The notes below the pieces were generated by a model. It was not told the origin of the DNA. It was given only the letters and a program-made list of their open reading frames with translations, and did no database searches. 57,121 bases of DNA from assembly GCF_000716715.1 (NCBI RefSeq), contig NZ_JNYJ01000053.1:1-57121 (forward strand), read 5' to 3'. The stretch comes from Dactylosporangium aurantiacum. Its GTDB lineage: Bacteria > Actinomycetota > Actinomycetes > Mycobacteriales > Micromonosporaceae. Shown here piece after piece: positions 31,404-39,471 of the stretch. Both the position numbers and the translations under genes were made by a program. The first letter of the stretch is position 1; every line of letters begins with the position of its first letter.

Positions 31404-32660
31404 ATGGGGGACTTCCTGCTCGTCACGCACGGCACCGCCGGCGACGTCCTGCCGTTCGTCGGCATCGGCGCCGCGCTCACCGCCCGCGGGCACACCGCGA
31501 CGCTGGTCAGCCACGCCCCGTACGCCGGTCGCGCCGAGGCCGCCGGGCTCGGCTTCGCCGCCGTCGACACGGTCGCGGCGTACGAGGCCGGGCAGCGCCG
31601 TACCCCCGACCTGCTGGCCGCCCGGCGCCCGCACGAGCTGCGCGGGTACTACGAGCGGGAGGGCCTCTTCGACCAGCTGCGCCGCGAGGTCGACCTGCTC
31701 GCCGCGCGGCACCGGCCGGGGCACACCGTCCTCGTCGGCCGGCACACCTCCGCGCTGTCGGTGCTCGTCGCCGCGGACCTGCTCGGCGCGGCGTCCGCCT
31801 GGGTCGCCGTCGCGCCCGTGCAGCTCATGGTCGCGCCGGTCGCCGCCGCGCACGTCCGCGCCGGGCTCGCCGGCGGCATCGACGCCGTCCGCGCCGGGCT
31901 CGGCCTGCCGGCGGTCGCGGACTGGGCCGGCTGGCTGCGCTCCACCAGGGCCGTGCTCGGGCTGTGGCCGGACTGGTTCGACGCGGCCGGGCAGCGCGCC
32001 CCCGCGGGGGTCACGCTGACCGGCTTCGTGAGCGGCGACGACGCCGGACCCGCCGACGCGGTCCCGCGCGACCGGCCGCTGCTGGTCACCGGCGGCACCG
32101 GGCAGCTGCTGCACCCGCGCTTCTACCCGGTCGCCCTCGACGCCGTCGCCGCCACCGGGCGGCCCGCCCTGGTCGTCGCGCCGTCGCGGGACCTGCTGCC
32201 GGCCCGGCTTCCATCCACTGTGGACTGGCGGCCGCGGCTGCCGTTCCCCTCGGTGCTGCCGCACGTCGCGGCGATCCTGCACCACGGCGGCATCGGCACC
32301 GCCGTGCGGGCGATGCGCACCGGCACGCCGCAGGTGCTCATGGCGTACGGCGCCGACCGCCCCGACAACGCGGCCCGCCTCGCCGCGCGCGGGGCCGCCC
32401 GGTGGCTGCCGGAGACCGCCTGGACGCCGGAGGCGGTCGCCGCCGAGCTGTCGGCCGCCGCGGCCGACACCGGCTACGGCGCCCGCGCGGCCGGCCTGCT
32501 CGACGAGCCGGAGGACGCCGCCCCGGCCCGGGCGGCGCGGGTTTTGGAGGGCCTGCTCTCCGCCACGCCGCCGGCGTCCCCGGGGCTCGCGGACCGGCTC
32601 CGCGGGCTCAGCCCGCAGCAGCGCCGGCTGCTGGCCCGGCGACTGGCCGCCGGGGGTTGA
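31404..32660 (+). CDS. GT1-type glycosyltransferase with an NRPS-like C-terminal helix
   Basis: A 418-residue GT-B enzyme of the UGT/macrolide-glycosyltransferase kind. The N-terminal strand and loop read FLLVTHGTAGDVLPFVGIG. The C-terminal donor-binding segment is HHGGIGTAVRAMRTGTPQVLMAYG, then ADRPDNAARLAARGA. The last 18 residues, GLSPQQRRLLARRLAAGG, form a basic helix that resembles the N-terminus of NRPS2 (LSDAKRALLERRLRRQ). It is divergent from the NRPS operon across a shared promoter region, so a role in decorating the peptide is likely. The ATG at 31404 is chosen because the fold begins there; the frame is open upstream but that part looks non-coding. Confidence 0.88.
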   Translation: MGDFLLVTHGTAGDVLPFVGIGAALTARGHTATLVSHAPYAGRAEAAGLGFAAVDTVAAYEAGQRRTPDLLAARRPHELRGYYEREGLFDQLRREVDLLAARHRPGHTVLVGRHTSALSVLVAADLLGAASAWVAVAPVQLMVAPVAAAHVRAGLAGGIDAVRAGLGLPAVADWAGWLRSTRAVLGLWPDWFDAAGQRAPAGVTLTGFVSGDDAGPADAVPRDRPLLVTGGTGQLLHPRFYPVALDAVAATGRPALVVAPSRDLLPARLPSTVDWRPRLPFPSVLPHVAAILHHGGIGTAVRAMRTGTPQVLMAYGADRPDNAARLAARGAARWLPETAWTPEAVAAELSAAAADTGYGARAAGLLDEPEDAAPARAARVLEGLLSATPPASPGLADRLRGLSPQQRRLLARRLAAGG

Positions 32661-32677
32661 CCCTTGCTCGGCGCGTA

Positions 32678-33424
32678 ATGTCCGTCGGCATGAAACTGCG
32701 TGAGGACGAGGTGCGGATCCCGTCGCCCGCCGGGCCGATCCGTGCCGTGGTGCTGCGCCCCACGGGCGACGCCGCGCTGCCGGGGCTGCTGCTGTACACG
32801 GACATCTTCCAGCTGACCGAGTCGACGCTGCGCACCGCCCGGCGCTTCGCCTCCGCCGGATTCGTCGTCTGCGTTCCCGAGATCTACCCGCACGGCGACC
32901 TCGCCGGCGTCGCGCTCGAGTTCGACGACGCCGGCAAGCAGGCCGGCCTCGCCGGCGCCGCGGCCACCCCGACCGCCGCGTTCGACGCCGACCGGGTCGC
33001 GGTCCTGGACTTCCTGCAGGCCCGCGCCGACACCACGGCGCTGCTCGCGACCGGCTTCTGCATCGGCGGCCACCTCGCCTTCCGCGCCGCCCTCGACCCC
33101 CGCGTCGCGGCCACCGTGTGCTTCTACCCGACCGGCCTGCACAACGGCGCCCTCGGCGCAGACCCCGACGCCGGCTCCCTGGCCCGCGCCGCCGACATCC
33201 GCGGCCGGCTCATGCTCGTCTTCGGCGCCCAGGATCCGCACGTCCCCGCCCCGGCCCGCGTCGAGATCCTGTCCGCCCTGTACACCGCCGGCCTCGACGA
33301 CCTCGAGCTGCACGTGTACAGCGGCGGCGAGCACGCCTTCATGCGCGACGTCGGCGCCCGCCACGACCCCGAGCTCACCGACCTCGCCCTGACAGCGGCG
33401 GTCTCCTTCTTCGCCGCCCGCTGA
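32678..33424 (+). CDS. dienelactone hydrolase family protein
   Basis: About 248 residues of the DLH branch of alpha/beta hydrolases. The nucleophile is Cys in GFCIGG, the Asp is in FGAQDPHVP, and the His is in GGEHAFM; YTDIFQLTE supplies the usual loop after the first strand. DLH proteins hydrolyse lactones and related esters. It starts 17 bases after the glycosyltransferase stop on the same strand and may be co-transcribed with it, so lactone or ester processing of the cluster product is possible but unproven. ATG codons at 32678 and 32690 are both plausible starts. Confidence 0.85.
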   Translation: MSVGMKLREDEVRIPSPAGPIRAVVLRPTGDAALPGLLLYTDIFQLTESTLRTARRFASAGFVVCVPEIYPHGDLAGVALEFDDAGKQAGLAGAAATPTAAFDADRVAVLDFLQARADTTALLATGFCIGGHLAFRAALDPRVAATVCFYPTGLHNGALGADPDAGSLARAADIRGRLMLVFGAQDPHVPAPARVEILSALYTAGLDDLELHVYSGGEHAFMRDVGARHDPELTDLALTAAVSFFAAR

Positions 33425-33517
33425 CACCGCCGCCGCGCCCCGGTCGCAACCGGCGCCGCCCACCCTCGGAGGGGCACGGCGGGGGACAGGGCCCCGCCCG
33501 GCTCTGCGGTGGTGTGC

Positions 33518-34378
33518 ATGCGTCGGCGTCTCACGGTGCTCGCGATGGTGGCCGCGGCCACGGTCGCGCTGGCCGCGCTCGGTCCGGCGGCGGTCGCCGC
33601 GCCGGCGTCGGTGCCCGGCACCGTCTCCTCGGGCAAGGTGAAGCTGACCGTGCGCGCGGCGCCGACCGCGGCCTCCGCGCCCGTCACGGCGCTGCGCACC
33701 GGGGCGAAGCTCACGATCGCCTGCTGGGTGCGGGGCCCGAGGACCAAGGGCCGGGTCCGCACCACCGACCGGTGGGACCGGCTCACCAGCGGCGCGTACG
33801 TCTCCGACGCGTACGTGAGCCGCCGCACGACGCCGCCGGCGTGTCCGGCGCCCGCGCCCGCTCCCGCCACGCCCACCCCGTCGTCCACGGTCCCGCCGGT
33901 CATCGTGCCGCCGACCGGTGCCGTGCCCGTCAGCGTGTGGGTCGCGCCGGTGCCGGGCAAGGGCAGCAGCGGCTTCCGCACCGTGTCCCGCCCCGCCCAC
34001 GACGGCATCGACATCATGGCCGCCCGCGAGACGCCGATCCGCGCCACCGCCGCCGGCACGGTCGTCACGGTCGTGTGCAACACCTCCGGGCCGTCCTGCG
34101 ACGTCGACGGCTCACCGGCCGTCAAGGGCTGCGGCTGGTACGTCGAGATCCACCACGCCGGCGACATCGTCACCCGGTACTGCCACATGGTCCGCCGCCC
34201 GGACGTCACCGTCGGCCAGCAGGTGAGCGCCGGCCAGACCATCGGCGCCGTCGGCACCTCCGGCAACTCGTCCGGCCCCCACCTGCACTTCGAGGTCCAC
34301 TACGGCCGGCCCGCGACCCGCCTCAACGCCGTGGACCCGGTGCCCTTCATGAAGGCCGCGGGAGCCCCGGTCGCCTGA
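33518..34378 (+). CDS. secreted M23 (LytM-type) metallopeptidase with SH3-like domain
   Basis: About 286 residues. A signal peptide (RRRLTVLAMVAAATVALAAL, cleavage near AVAAPAS) is followed by an SH3b-like region at about residues 40-105 (VKLTVRAAPTA, SGAYVSDAYVS). A Pro/Thr/Ala linker leads to an M23 domain at about 155-270 with the zinc ligands in HDGIDIMA and PHLHFEVH, plus YCHM. It should cut peptidoglycan cross-bridges or stem peptides. It is probably a housekeeping or cell-wall enzyme not connected with the peptide cluster, although it lies next to it. The ATG at 33518 is chosen over an earlier GTG because it opens the signal peptide. Confidence 0.88.
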   Translation: MRRRLTVLAMVAAATVALAALGPAAVAAPASVPGTVSSGKVKLTVRAAPTAASAPVTALRTGAKLTIACWVRGPRTKGRVRTTDRWDRLTSGAYVSDAYVSRRTTPPACPAPAPAPATPTPSSTVPPVIVPPTGAVPVSVWVAPVPGKGSSGFRTVSRPAHDGIDIMAARETPIRATAAGTVVTVVCNTSGPSCDVDGSPAVKGCGWYVEIHHAGDIVTRYCHMVRRPDVTVGQQVSAGQTIGAVGTSGNSSGPHLHFEVHYGRPATRLNAVDPVPFMKAAGAPVA

Positions 34379-34476
34379 CCCGGCGGTCGCCCGAGGTGGG
34401 GACCTGCACGGCTTCCTGCGCTCCGCCTGGTACCACGTCGACCTCGAGACGCTGCGCCGCGGGTGCGGCGGAGGGC

Positions 34477-35001
34477 CTACCCGGCGTCGTCGGGCAGGAC
34501 CGGGACGTCGGCGCGGTACAGGCTGACCAGGAGCCCGTACGGCTCGCCGGCGTCCCCGTCGGAGGGCATGTGCTCCTCGCCGGCGAAGCGTTCGAGGCTC
34601 GCCGCGAGCGCCTGGGCCTGGGCGACGGTGAGGCGCGCGTGGCGCAGGAAGGTGAGGTCCGGGTTGGTCCCGTCGGCCGGGAGCATCTCGCCCAGCGCGG
34701 CCCTGACCAGGAAGTCCGCGCCGACCGGGGCGTCGGGGGCGATGCGCAGCCGTTCGCTGGTCGGCTGGTAGTGCTGCTCGACGCCGCCGCGGACGCGCCT
34801 GGTGGACGCCACCCGCACCAGGCCGGCCTGCTCGAGGATCTTGACGTGGTAGCCGACGGTGCCCTTGGCCACCCCGAGCGCCGTGGCGAGCTGCGCGAGC
34901 GTCGCCGGTCGCTGGCGCAGGGCGAGCATGAGCCGGTGGCGCAGCGGGTGGCCGAGCGCGCGGAACTGCTCGGGCTCGCTCAGCACCAGGTCTTCGGGCA
35001 C
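34477..35001 (-). CDS. ArsR-like winged-helix regulator
   Basis: About 174 residues. The winged helix-turn-helix occupies about 10-85 (FRALGHPLRHRLMLALRQ, TLAQLATALGVAKGTVGYHVKILEQAGLV, then the wing with VRVASTRRVRGGVEQHYQP). The C-terminal part is the effector/dimer region common in HTH_20-type ArsR relatives; no Cys metal site is seen. The start is GTG at 35001 or TTG at 35004. It is divergent from an O-methyltransferase and probably controls that gene and itself through the repeats in the gap. Confidence 0.88.
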   Translation of the reverse strand: MPEDLVLSEPEQFRALGHPLRHRLMLALRQRPATLAQLATALGVAKGTVGYHVKILEQAGLVRVASTRRVRGGVEQHYQPTSERLRIAPDAPVGADFLVRAALGEMLPADGTNPDLTFLRHARLTVAQAQALAASLERFAGEEHMPSDGDAGEPYGLLVSLYRADVPVLPDDAG

Positions 35002-35089
35002 CAATCAACTGTCGAGGATTCCCGCCACTTTTTCAAGCCGCGCTCTTGCGGAAGTGTCGAGAATATTCGACGCTTAGGTGGTGACCGAC
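35002..35089. promoter_or_regulatory. operator-like repeats between the ArsR and methyltransferase genes
   Basis: The gap is relatively A/T-rich. TGTCGAG occurs as a direct repeat at 35010-35016 and 35055-35061, each followed closely by an ATTC word, and the second copy overlaps the palindrome GAATATTC. These are plausible binding sites for the divergent ArsR-like regulator. Confidence 0.5.
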
Positions 35090-35734
35090 ATGATCGCTCC
35101 CGCCGTCGCGGAGTACCTGAACGCCCACTGCACGCCGGCCGACGACGTCCTGCGGGACCTCGCCGCCGAGACCGCCGCCACGTTCCCGGACGCCGCCGCG
35201 ATGCAGGTGTCGCCCGACGAAGGGCGGCTGCTGACCCTGCTGACACAGCTCACCGGCGCCGCGTACGCCGTCGAGGTGGGCGTCTTCACCGGCTACTCGG
35301 CCATCTGCATCGCCCGCGGGCTCGCCCCTGGCGGGCGGCTCCTCGCCTGCGACGTGTCGCCGGAGTGGACCGCCCTGGCCCGCACGTACTGGCGGCGGGC
35401 CGGCGTCGAGGACCGCATCGACCTGCGCATCGCGCCCGCCGCCGACACCCTGCGGGCGCTGCCCGCCGACCCGGTCGTCGACCTGGCGTTCCTCGACGCG
35501 GACAAGACCGGCTACCCGCAGTACTACGAGGCCATCGTCCCCCGGCTGCGCCCCGGCGGCCTGCTCGTCATCGACAACGTCCTGCTCGGCGGCGGGGTCC
35601 TGGACCCGCAGGACACCCACCCCGCCGCCGTCGCGATGCGGCAGCTCAACGAGACCGTGCTGCACGACGAGCGGGTCGAGTCCGTGATGCTGCCCGTCCG
35701 CGACGGCGTCACGCTGGTCCGCAAGCGGACCTGA
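35090..35734 (+). CDS. class I SAM-dependent O-methyltransferase
   Basis: About 214 residues of the caffeoyl-CoA O-methyltransferase (MethyltransfO_3) type. The SAM-binding loop is AVEVGVFTGYSAICIARGL, with the acidic strand end ACDVSPEW. Metal-binding and catalytic segments follow as FLDADKTGYPQYY and LLVIDNVLLGGGVLDP, with the downstream HDERVESVMLPVRDGVTLVRK closing the sheet. It would methylate a vicinal-diol or phenolic substrate using Mg2+. GTG codons at 35078 and 35081 are alternative starts. It is probably controlled by the divergent ArsR-like protein. A link to the peptide cluster is possible but not shown. Confidence 0.9.
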   Translation: MIAPAVAEYLNAHCTPADDVLRDLAAETAATFPDAAAMQVSPDEGRLLTLLTQLTGAAYAVEVGVFTGYSAICIARGLAPGGRLLACDVSPEWTALARTYWRRAGVEDRIDLRIAPAADTLRALPADPVVDLAFLDADKTGYPQYYEAIVPRLRPGGLLVIDNVLLGGGVLDPQDTHPAAVAMRQLNETVLHDERVESVMLPVRDGVTLVRKRT

Positions 35735-35740
35735 GGTATG

Positions 35741-35758
35741 CCGGCACGTGGGTGCCGG
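35741..35758. terminator. weak hairpin after the methyltransferase
   Basis: A 7-bp inverted repeat CCGGCAC / GTGCCGG with a four-base loop lies just downstream of the methyltransferase stop, in the 147-base gap before the convergent SDR gene. Nothing else was seen in that gap. Confidence 0.4.
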
Positions 35759-35881
35759 TCGCCGGCCGCAGCGGGACGGCAGCCGGCACCTTGTCATGGC
35801 CGCTTCGCACGCCGACGCCGACTGCGTGGCCGGGTGCGGCCCGACCCCGCTGCTGTCTCTGACCCGACGTACCCAGACACC

Positions 35882-36787
35882 TCAGAGGTACCGGACGCCG
35901 GTCAGGTCCTGCGCCGCCGCCCAGAGCCGCCGGCCGACGGCCGGGTCGGCGGCCTCCCGGCTCAGCCGGGCCTCGGCGACCCGCCCCCGCGTCTCCCACA
36001 GCCCGGACGGCCCGAAGAACTGCCCGCCGCGCACGCCCGGCGCCGTCGCGGCGTGCAGCTGCGGCAGCGTGCCCCGCTCCACCGGCTGGGTCACGATCAG
36101 GCCGGCCCGCGCGATCAGCCGCCCGAGCCGGCCCCGGTGCTCCCAGGCGCGCGGCGTCAGGTTGGTGCGGGTGAGGCCCGGATGCGCGAGCACGCTGGCG
36201 ACCGGGGACCCGGCGGCGCGCAGCCGGCGGTCCAGCTCGACGCCGAAGACGGTGGTGGCGAGCTTGGACCGGCCGTAGGCGGCGGACGCCCGGTAGTCGC
36301 GCTCGAACAGCAGGTCGTCGAAGTCCAGGTGTGCGGACCGGTGGGTGATCGAGCTGAGACCGACCACCCGGGCCTGCCCCGCCGCGGCCAGATTGGCCAG
36401 CAGCAGGCCGGTCAGCGCGAAGTGGCCCAGCAGGTTGGTGGCCAGCTGCAGCTCGTAGCCGTCGGCCGAGGTCCGGCGCGGCCCGAGCAGCACCACCCCG
36501 GCGTTGTTGACCAGCAGGTCGATCGCCGGGTGCTCGGCGGCCAGCCGGGCCGCGAACGCCCGCACGGACCCGAGGGAGGCCAGGTCCAGCTCGCGCACCT
36601 GCACCGCGCCCCCGATCCGGCGGGCGGCGTCGGCGCCGGCGGCGGTGTTGCGCACGGCGAGCACGACCCGCGCGCCGCGGCGGGCCAGCTCGGTGGCGGT
36701 GACCAGGCCGAGGCCCGAGTTCGCGCCCGTCACCACGGCGACCCGGCCCCGCTGGTCGGGGATGTCATCGGCGGTCCATCCGGTCAT
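35882..36787 (-). CDS. short-chain dehydrogenase/reductase
   Basis: A 301-residue SDR. The cofactor motif TGANSGLG lies near residue 20, NNAG near 93, the catalytic Ser in LSSITHRS, and YGRSK carries the catalytic Tyr and Lys. ARG following the first strand (GARVVLAVRN) fits NADP preference. The sequence resembles the retinol-dehydrogenase/WW-domain-oxidoreductase-like SDRs common in actinomycetes. The substrate is unknown. It is divergent from the XRE regulator at 37002, an arrangement often seen for MmyB-type regulators and their target oxidoreductase. Confidence 0.9.
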   Translation of the reverse strand: MTGWTADDIPDQRGRVAVVTGANSGLGLVTATELARRGARVVLAVRNTAAGADAARRIGGAVQVRELDLASLGSVRAFAARLAAEHPAIDLLVNNAGVVLLGPRRTSADGYELQLATNLLGHFALTGLLLANLAAAGQARVVGLSSITHRSAHLDFDDLLFERDYRASAAYGRSKLATTVFGVELDRRLRAAGSPVASVLAHPGLTRTNLTPRAWEHRGRLGRLIARAGLIVTQPVERGTLPQLHAATAPGVRGGQFFGPSGLWETRGRVAEARLSREAADPAVGRRLWAAAQDLTGVRYL

Positions 36788-36912
36788 CTGCCGCTCCTGG
36801 AGTGTCGGTGGAACCCCGACGCTAGGGCCGGCCGGTGCCGGCCCCGTCGTTCCCGGCAGCCTAGGTCCGCCAGACCTACCTTCGGCCGGCCGGTCCGCGG
36901 CACACTTGCGGC

Positions 36913-37005
36913 ATGAGCAGTCCGCAGCGCAGCGGAGGGCTGCGAATCAGCGGCTCAGGGTGGAGCTCAGGCCGGCGCCGCAGCGCAGCGGAGGTGACGG
37001 CATGA
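36913..37005 (+). CDS. 30-codon mini-ORF cassette, copy 3 (upstream of the XRE regulator)
   Basis: A 93-base frame whose TGA overlaps the ATG of the regulator at 37002. It differs from copy 2 by about eight bases and has no gaps. GGAGG within its last codons lies seven bases before the regulator's ATG and is the natural ribosome site. The peptide contains GWSSGRRRSAAEVTA. It is the first ORF after the divergent SDR promoter. Confidence 0.65.
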   Translation: MSSPQRSGGLRISGSGWSSGRRRSAAEVTA

Positions 37006-37862
37006 GCGGTCCGTTCGCCCGTGAGCTCGGCGACTTCCTGCGTGCCCGGCGCAGCCGGCTGCGCCCGCACGACGTCGGCCTGGAGCCCGGTGGCCGGCGC
37101 AAGGTCACCGGCCTGCGCCGGGAGGAGCTGGCGCTGCTGGCCGGGCTGAGCACCGACTACTACCAGCGCATGGAGCAGGGCCGCGAGGTGCGCCCGTCCG
37201 ACGACGTGCTGGACGCGCTCGCCGGCGCGCTCGGCCTCGACGGCGAGGAGCGCCGGCACCTGTTCGCCCTGGCCCGCGCCGCCCGCCGGCCGGCGCCGCC
37301 CCCGGCGCACCGCGAGCCGGAGCGGGTGCCGGACAGCACCCGGCGGCTGCTGCGGGTGATGGACACCCCCGCCGTCGTCCTCGGCCGGCACCTGGACCTG
37401 CTCGACTGGAACCCGATGGCGGAGGCGCTGCTCGGCGACCCGCACGGGTACCCGCCCGAGCGGCTCAACATGCTCCTGCTGCTGTTCGACGACACGCTGA
37501 CCGGCGCGCGCACCTGCCCGGACTGGCAGCGGCAGGCGCTGGACTACATCGGCATGATGCGGGCCGCCGTCGCCACCGACCCGACCCATCCGCGCGCCAC
37601 CGCGGTCGTCGGCGAGCTGAGCATCCGCAGCGCCGAGTTCCGGCGGCTGTGGGCCCGCCACGACGTCCGCGAGTCGGTCAGCGGCACGAAGACCTTCCGG
37701 GTCCCCGAGGTCGGCGACATCGTGCTGGACTGGGACACCTACCCGCTGCCCGGCAACCCCGGCCCGGTGATGCTCGTCTACACCGCCGAGCCCGACAGCC
37801 CCGACGCCGACCGGCTGCGGCTGCTGGCGTCGCTGCACGCCACCCGTTCACCGCGCGGCTGA
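37002..37862 (+). CDS. XRE-family regulator with MmyB-like ligand domain
   Basis: A 286-residue regulator. The N-terminal helix-turn-helix is at about 8-90 (LGDFLRARRSRLRP, GLRREELALLAGLSTDYYQRMEQGR). The C-terminal MmyB-like domain runs from about 105 to 280 and has the family's DWNPMAEALLGD and GTKTFRVPEVGDIVLDWDTYPLPGN split over adjacent strands. The domain is thought to bind a fatty or small aromatic ligand. It probably controls the divergent SDR gene. Its ATG is embedded in the mini-ORF cassette end, so its translation is likely coupled. Confidence 0.92.
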   Translation: MSGPFARELGDFLRARRSRLRPHDVGLEPGGRRKVTGLRREELALLAGLSTDYYQRMEQGREVRPSDDVLDALAGALGLDGEERRHLFALARAARRPAPPPAHREPERVPDSTRRLLRVMDTPAVVLGRHLDLLDWNPMAEALLGDPHGYPPERLNMLLLLFDDTLTGARTCPDWQRQALDYIGMMRAAVATDPTHPRATAVVGELSIRSAEFRRLWARHDVRESVSGTKTFRVPEVGDIVLDWDTYPLPGNPGPVMLVYTAEPDSPDADRLRLLASLHATRSPRG

Positions 37863-37867
37863 CGCGC

Positions 37868-38413
37868 TCACAGCAGCCCGGCGAGCTTGTACAGCACCAG
37901 CGAGCCGGCGACCGCGACGTTGAGGCTCATCCCGGTGCCGATCATCGGGATCTCGACGGCGCCGTCGAGCAGGTCGAGCGCCTCCGGCGGGATGCCGGTC
38001 GCCTCGTGCCCGAGCACCATGACGGTCCGCCGCCGGGCGGCCGGCAGGTCGGCGAGGCGGACCGCCTCGTCGGCCAGCTCCACCCCGAGGATGCCGGACC
38101 CGGCGCGGCGCTCCTCGGCGAGCCAGCGCAGCGGATCACCGACGCGGTGCACGCACGTCGGCTGCCGCAGCGTGTTGCCGCGGGCGAGCGCCGCGTCCAC
38201 CCAGCCGAACGGCGGCACCGCCAGGCACGCGCCGACGGCGTCGCACGTGCGCAGCAGCGTGCCGAGGTTGGCGCCGTGCATGGGCCACAGCGGCGCCGCG
38301 ACGAGATGCCCCCAGCACCGGTGCCGGCGGGGACGACGGGCCGAGCGGATCTCCTCGCGGGTCCGGACCCGGATCGCGGGGCTCACCGCACCGGAGCGAA
38401 GGCGCTCCTGCAT
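37868..38413 (-). CDS. SpoU/TrmH-family RNA methyltransferase
   Basis: About 181 residues with the SPOUT knot. ANLGTLLRTCDAVGA is motif 1, with the conserved N and R. VMVLGHEATGIPPEALDLLDGAVEIPM covers motif 2. GMSLNVAVAGSLVLYKL is motif 3, which forms the SAM-binding knot. It would 2'-O-methylate a tRNA or rRNA ribose. No extra RNA-binding domain is attached, and it is shorter than TrmH or RlmB. The ATG at 38413 is preferred since the upstream frame is Arg-rich and unlike the family. Confidence 0.9.
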   Translation of the reverse strand: MQERLRSGAVSPAIRVRTREEIRSARRPRRHRCWGHLVAAPLWPMHGANLGTLLRTCDAVGACLAVPPFGWVDAALARGNTLRQPTCVHRVGDPLRWLAEERRAGSGILGVELADEAVRLADLPAARRRTVMVLGHEATGIPPEALDLLDGAVEIPMIGTGMSLNVAVAGSLVLYKLAGLL

Positions 38414-38537
38414 TCGAAAGTCATCCGGTGCGTGCTTCTCGGCGCACGCGGGCCATCGACGACGACGTGGTCTCCGCCAGCGTACCGTACGCCGCCGCAC
38501 GTCGCCGGATCCCTGACCGCGGTGCGAGACTGTGTCG

Positions 38538-39452
38538 ATGGATGTCGACGTCTGGTACCAGAAACTGTGGGAGGCGATCCGGGTTTCCGTGCTGAACCTG
38601 CGCGACGACGAGATCGAGCAGATCCGGGACCTCTACTGCGTGGACCTCGACAACCGCGGCACCGGCTTCCGCGGGGGCCGGCTCAGGGCGCCGGCCGGCG
38701 ACGCGGACCGGTGGCGGGAGGCGACGCGGGCCGTGGTCGCCGCCCTCCGGTCGGTGCAGGAGCGCGACCTGGAGGCGCGCGGGCGGTTGGCGCCGCAGTA
38801 CGGGGTCAGGGACGCGCTGCGGTGGCGGCTGCGCCGTGGACGGCTGCGACGGGAGTACGAGGCGCAGCGGGCGGCGATGGAGGACGAGGTGCGCGCCGCG
38901 TACCGCGCCTTCCGTGACACGGCCGCCGACCTGACCCCGTCCGTCGCCGCGTGGCGCGAGCGGCAGGCCCATGAGCAGCGTGAGCGCGAGGCACGCCGGC
39001 TGGCCGAGCGGATCGCGGCGGTGCGCGCCGGCGTCGACGGCCCGGTGTGGGCGTACCTGGTCAGGGACTACGCCGGGCACGGCCAGGTGCTGATCTGGCT
39101 GCCCGCCGTCGAGCCGCACGAGGAGCCGCAGGGCGGCGAGGTCCGGCGCGGCCTGACCGTCCACGAGGTGCAGCGGGTGATCGAGCAGGAGCGGTCGCGC
39201 GACCCGTACGTGTGGATCGGCTGGACGGAGAGGACCGCCGAGGCGATGCGCGACTGGCACACGGACCGCGCCGGCGAACGCGCACCCGGCGACGAACGCG
39301 TCACGGCGTGGGCGGCCCTGACCGGCGCCGTCGTCGACCCGGTCGTGTGGCGCCCGGGCGAGCTGGAGCAGCTGCGCGCGTCGCGCGCCAACCGCGGCTA
39401 CGGCCCGTCGAGCAACTACTGGAGCCCGTCGACCTTCGGCGGATCCTTCTGA
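38538..39452 (+). CDS. hypothetical protein with a charged helical middle
   Basis: About 304 residues. The N-terminal part (VDVWYQKLWEAIRVSVLNLRDDEIEQ) is followed by a long highly charged helical region at about 55-160 (RRGRLRREYEAQRAAMEDEVRAAY and further) that could form a coiled coil. A compact C-terminal region contains WAYLVRDYAGHGQVLIWLPA and YVWIGWTERTAEAMRDWH. The end is Ser/Asn/Tyr-rich (SSNYWSPSTFGGSF). I do not recognise the family. A GTG at 38532 is an alternative start. Confidence 0.65.
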   Translation: MDVDVWYQKLWEAIRVSVLNLRDDEIEQIRDLYCVDLDNRGTGFRGGRLRAPAGDADRWREATRAVVAALRSVQERDLEARGRLAPQYGVRDALRWRLRRGRLRREYEAQRAAMEDEVRAAYRAFRDTAADLTPSVAAWRERQAHEQREREARRLAERIAAVRAGVDGPVWAYLVRDYAGHGQVLIWLPAVEPHEEPQGGEVRRGLTVHEVQRVIEQERSRDPYVWIGWTERTAEAMRDWHTDRAGERAPGDERVTAWAALTGAVVDPVVWRPGELEQLRASRANRGYGPSSNYWSPSTFGGSF

Positions 39453-39471
39453 TGCTCAGGTGCCGGGATGG

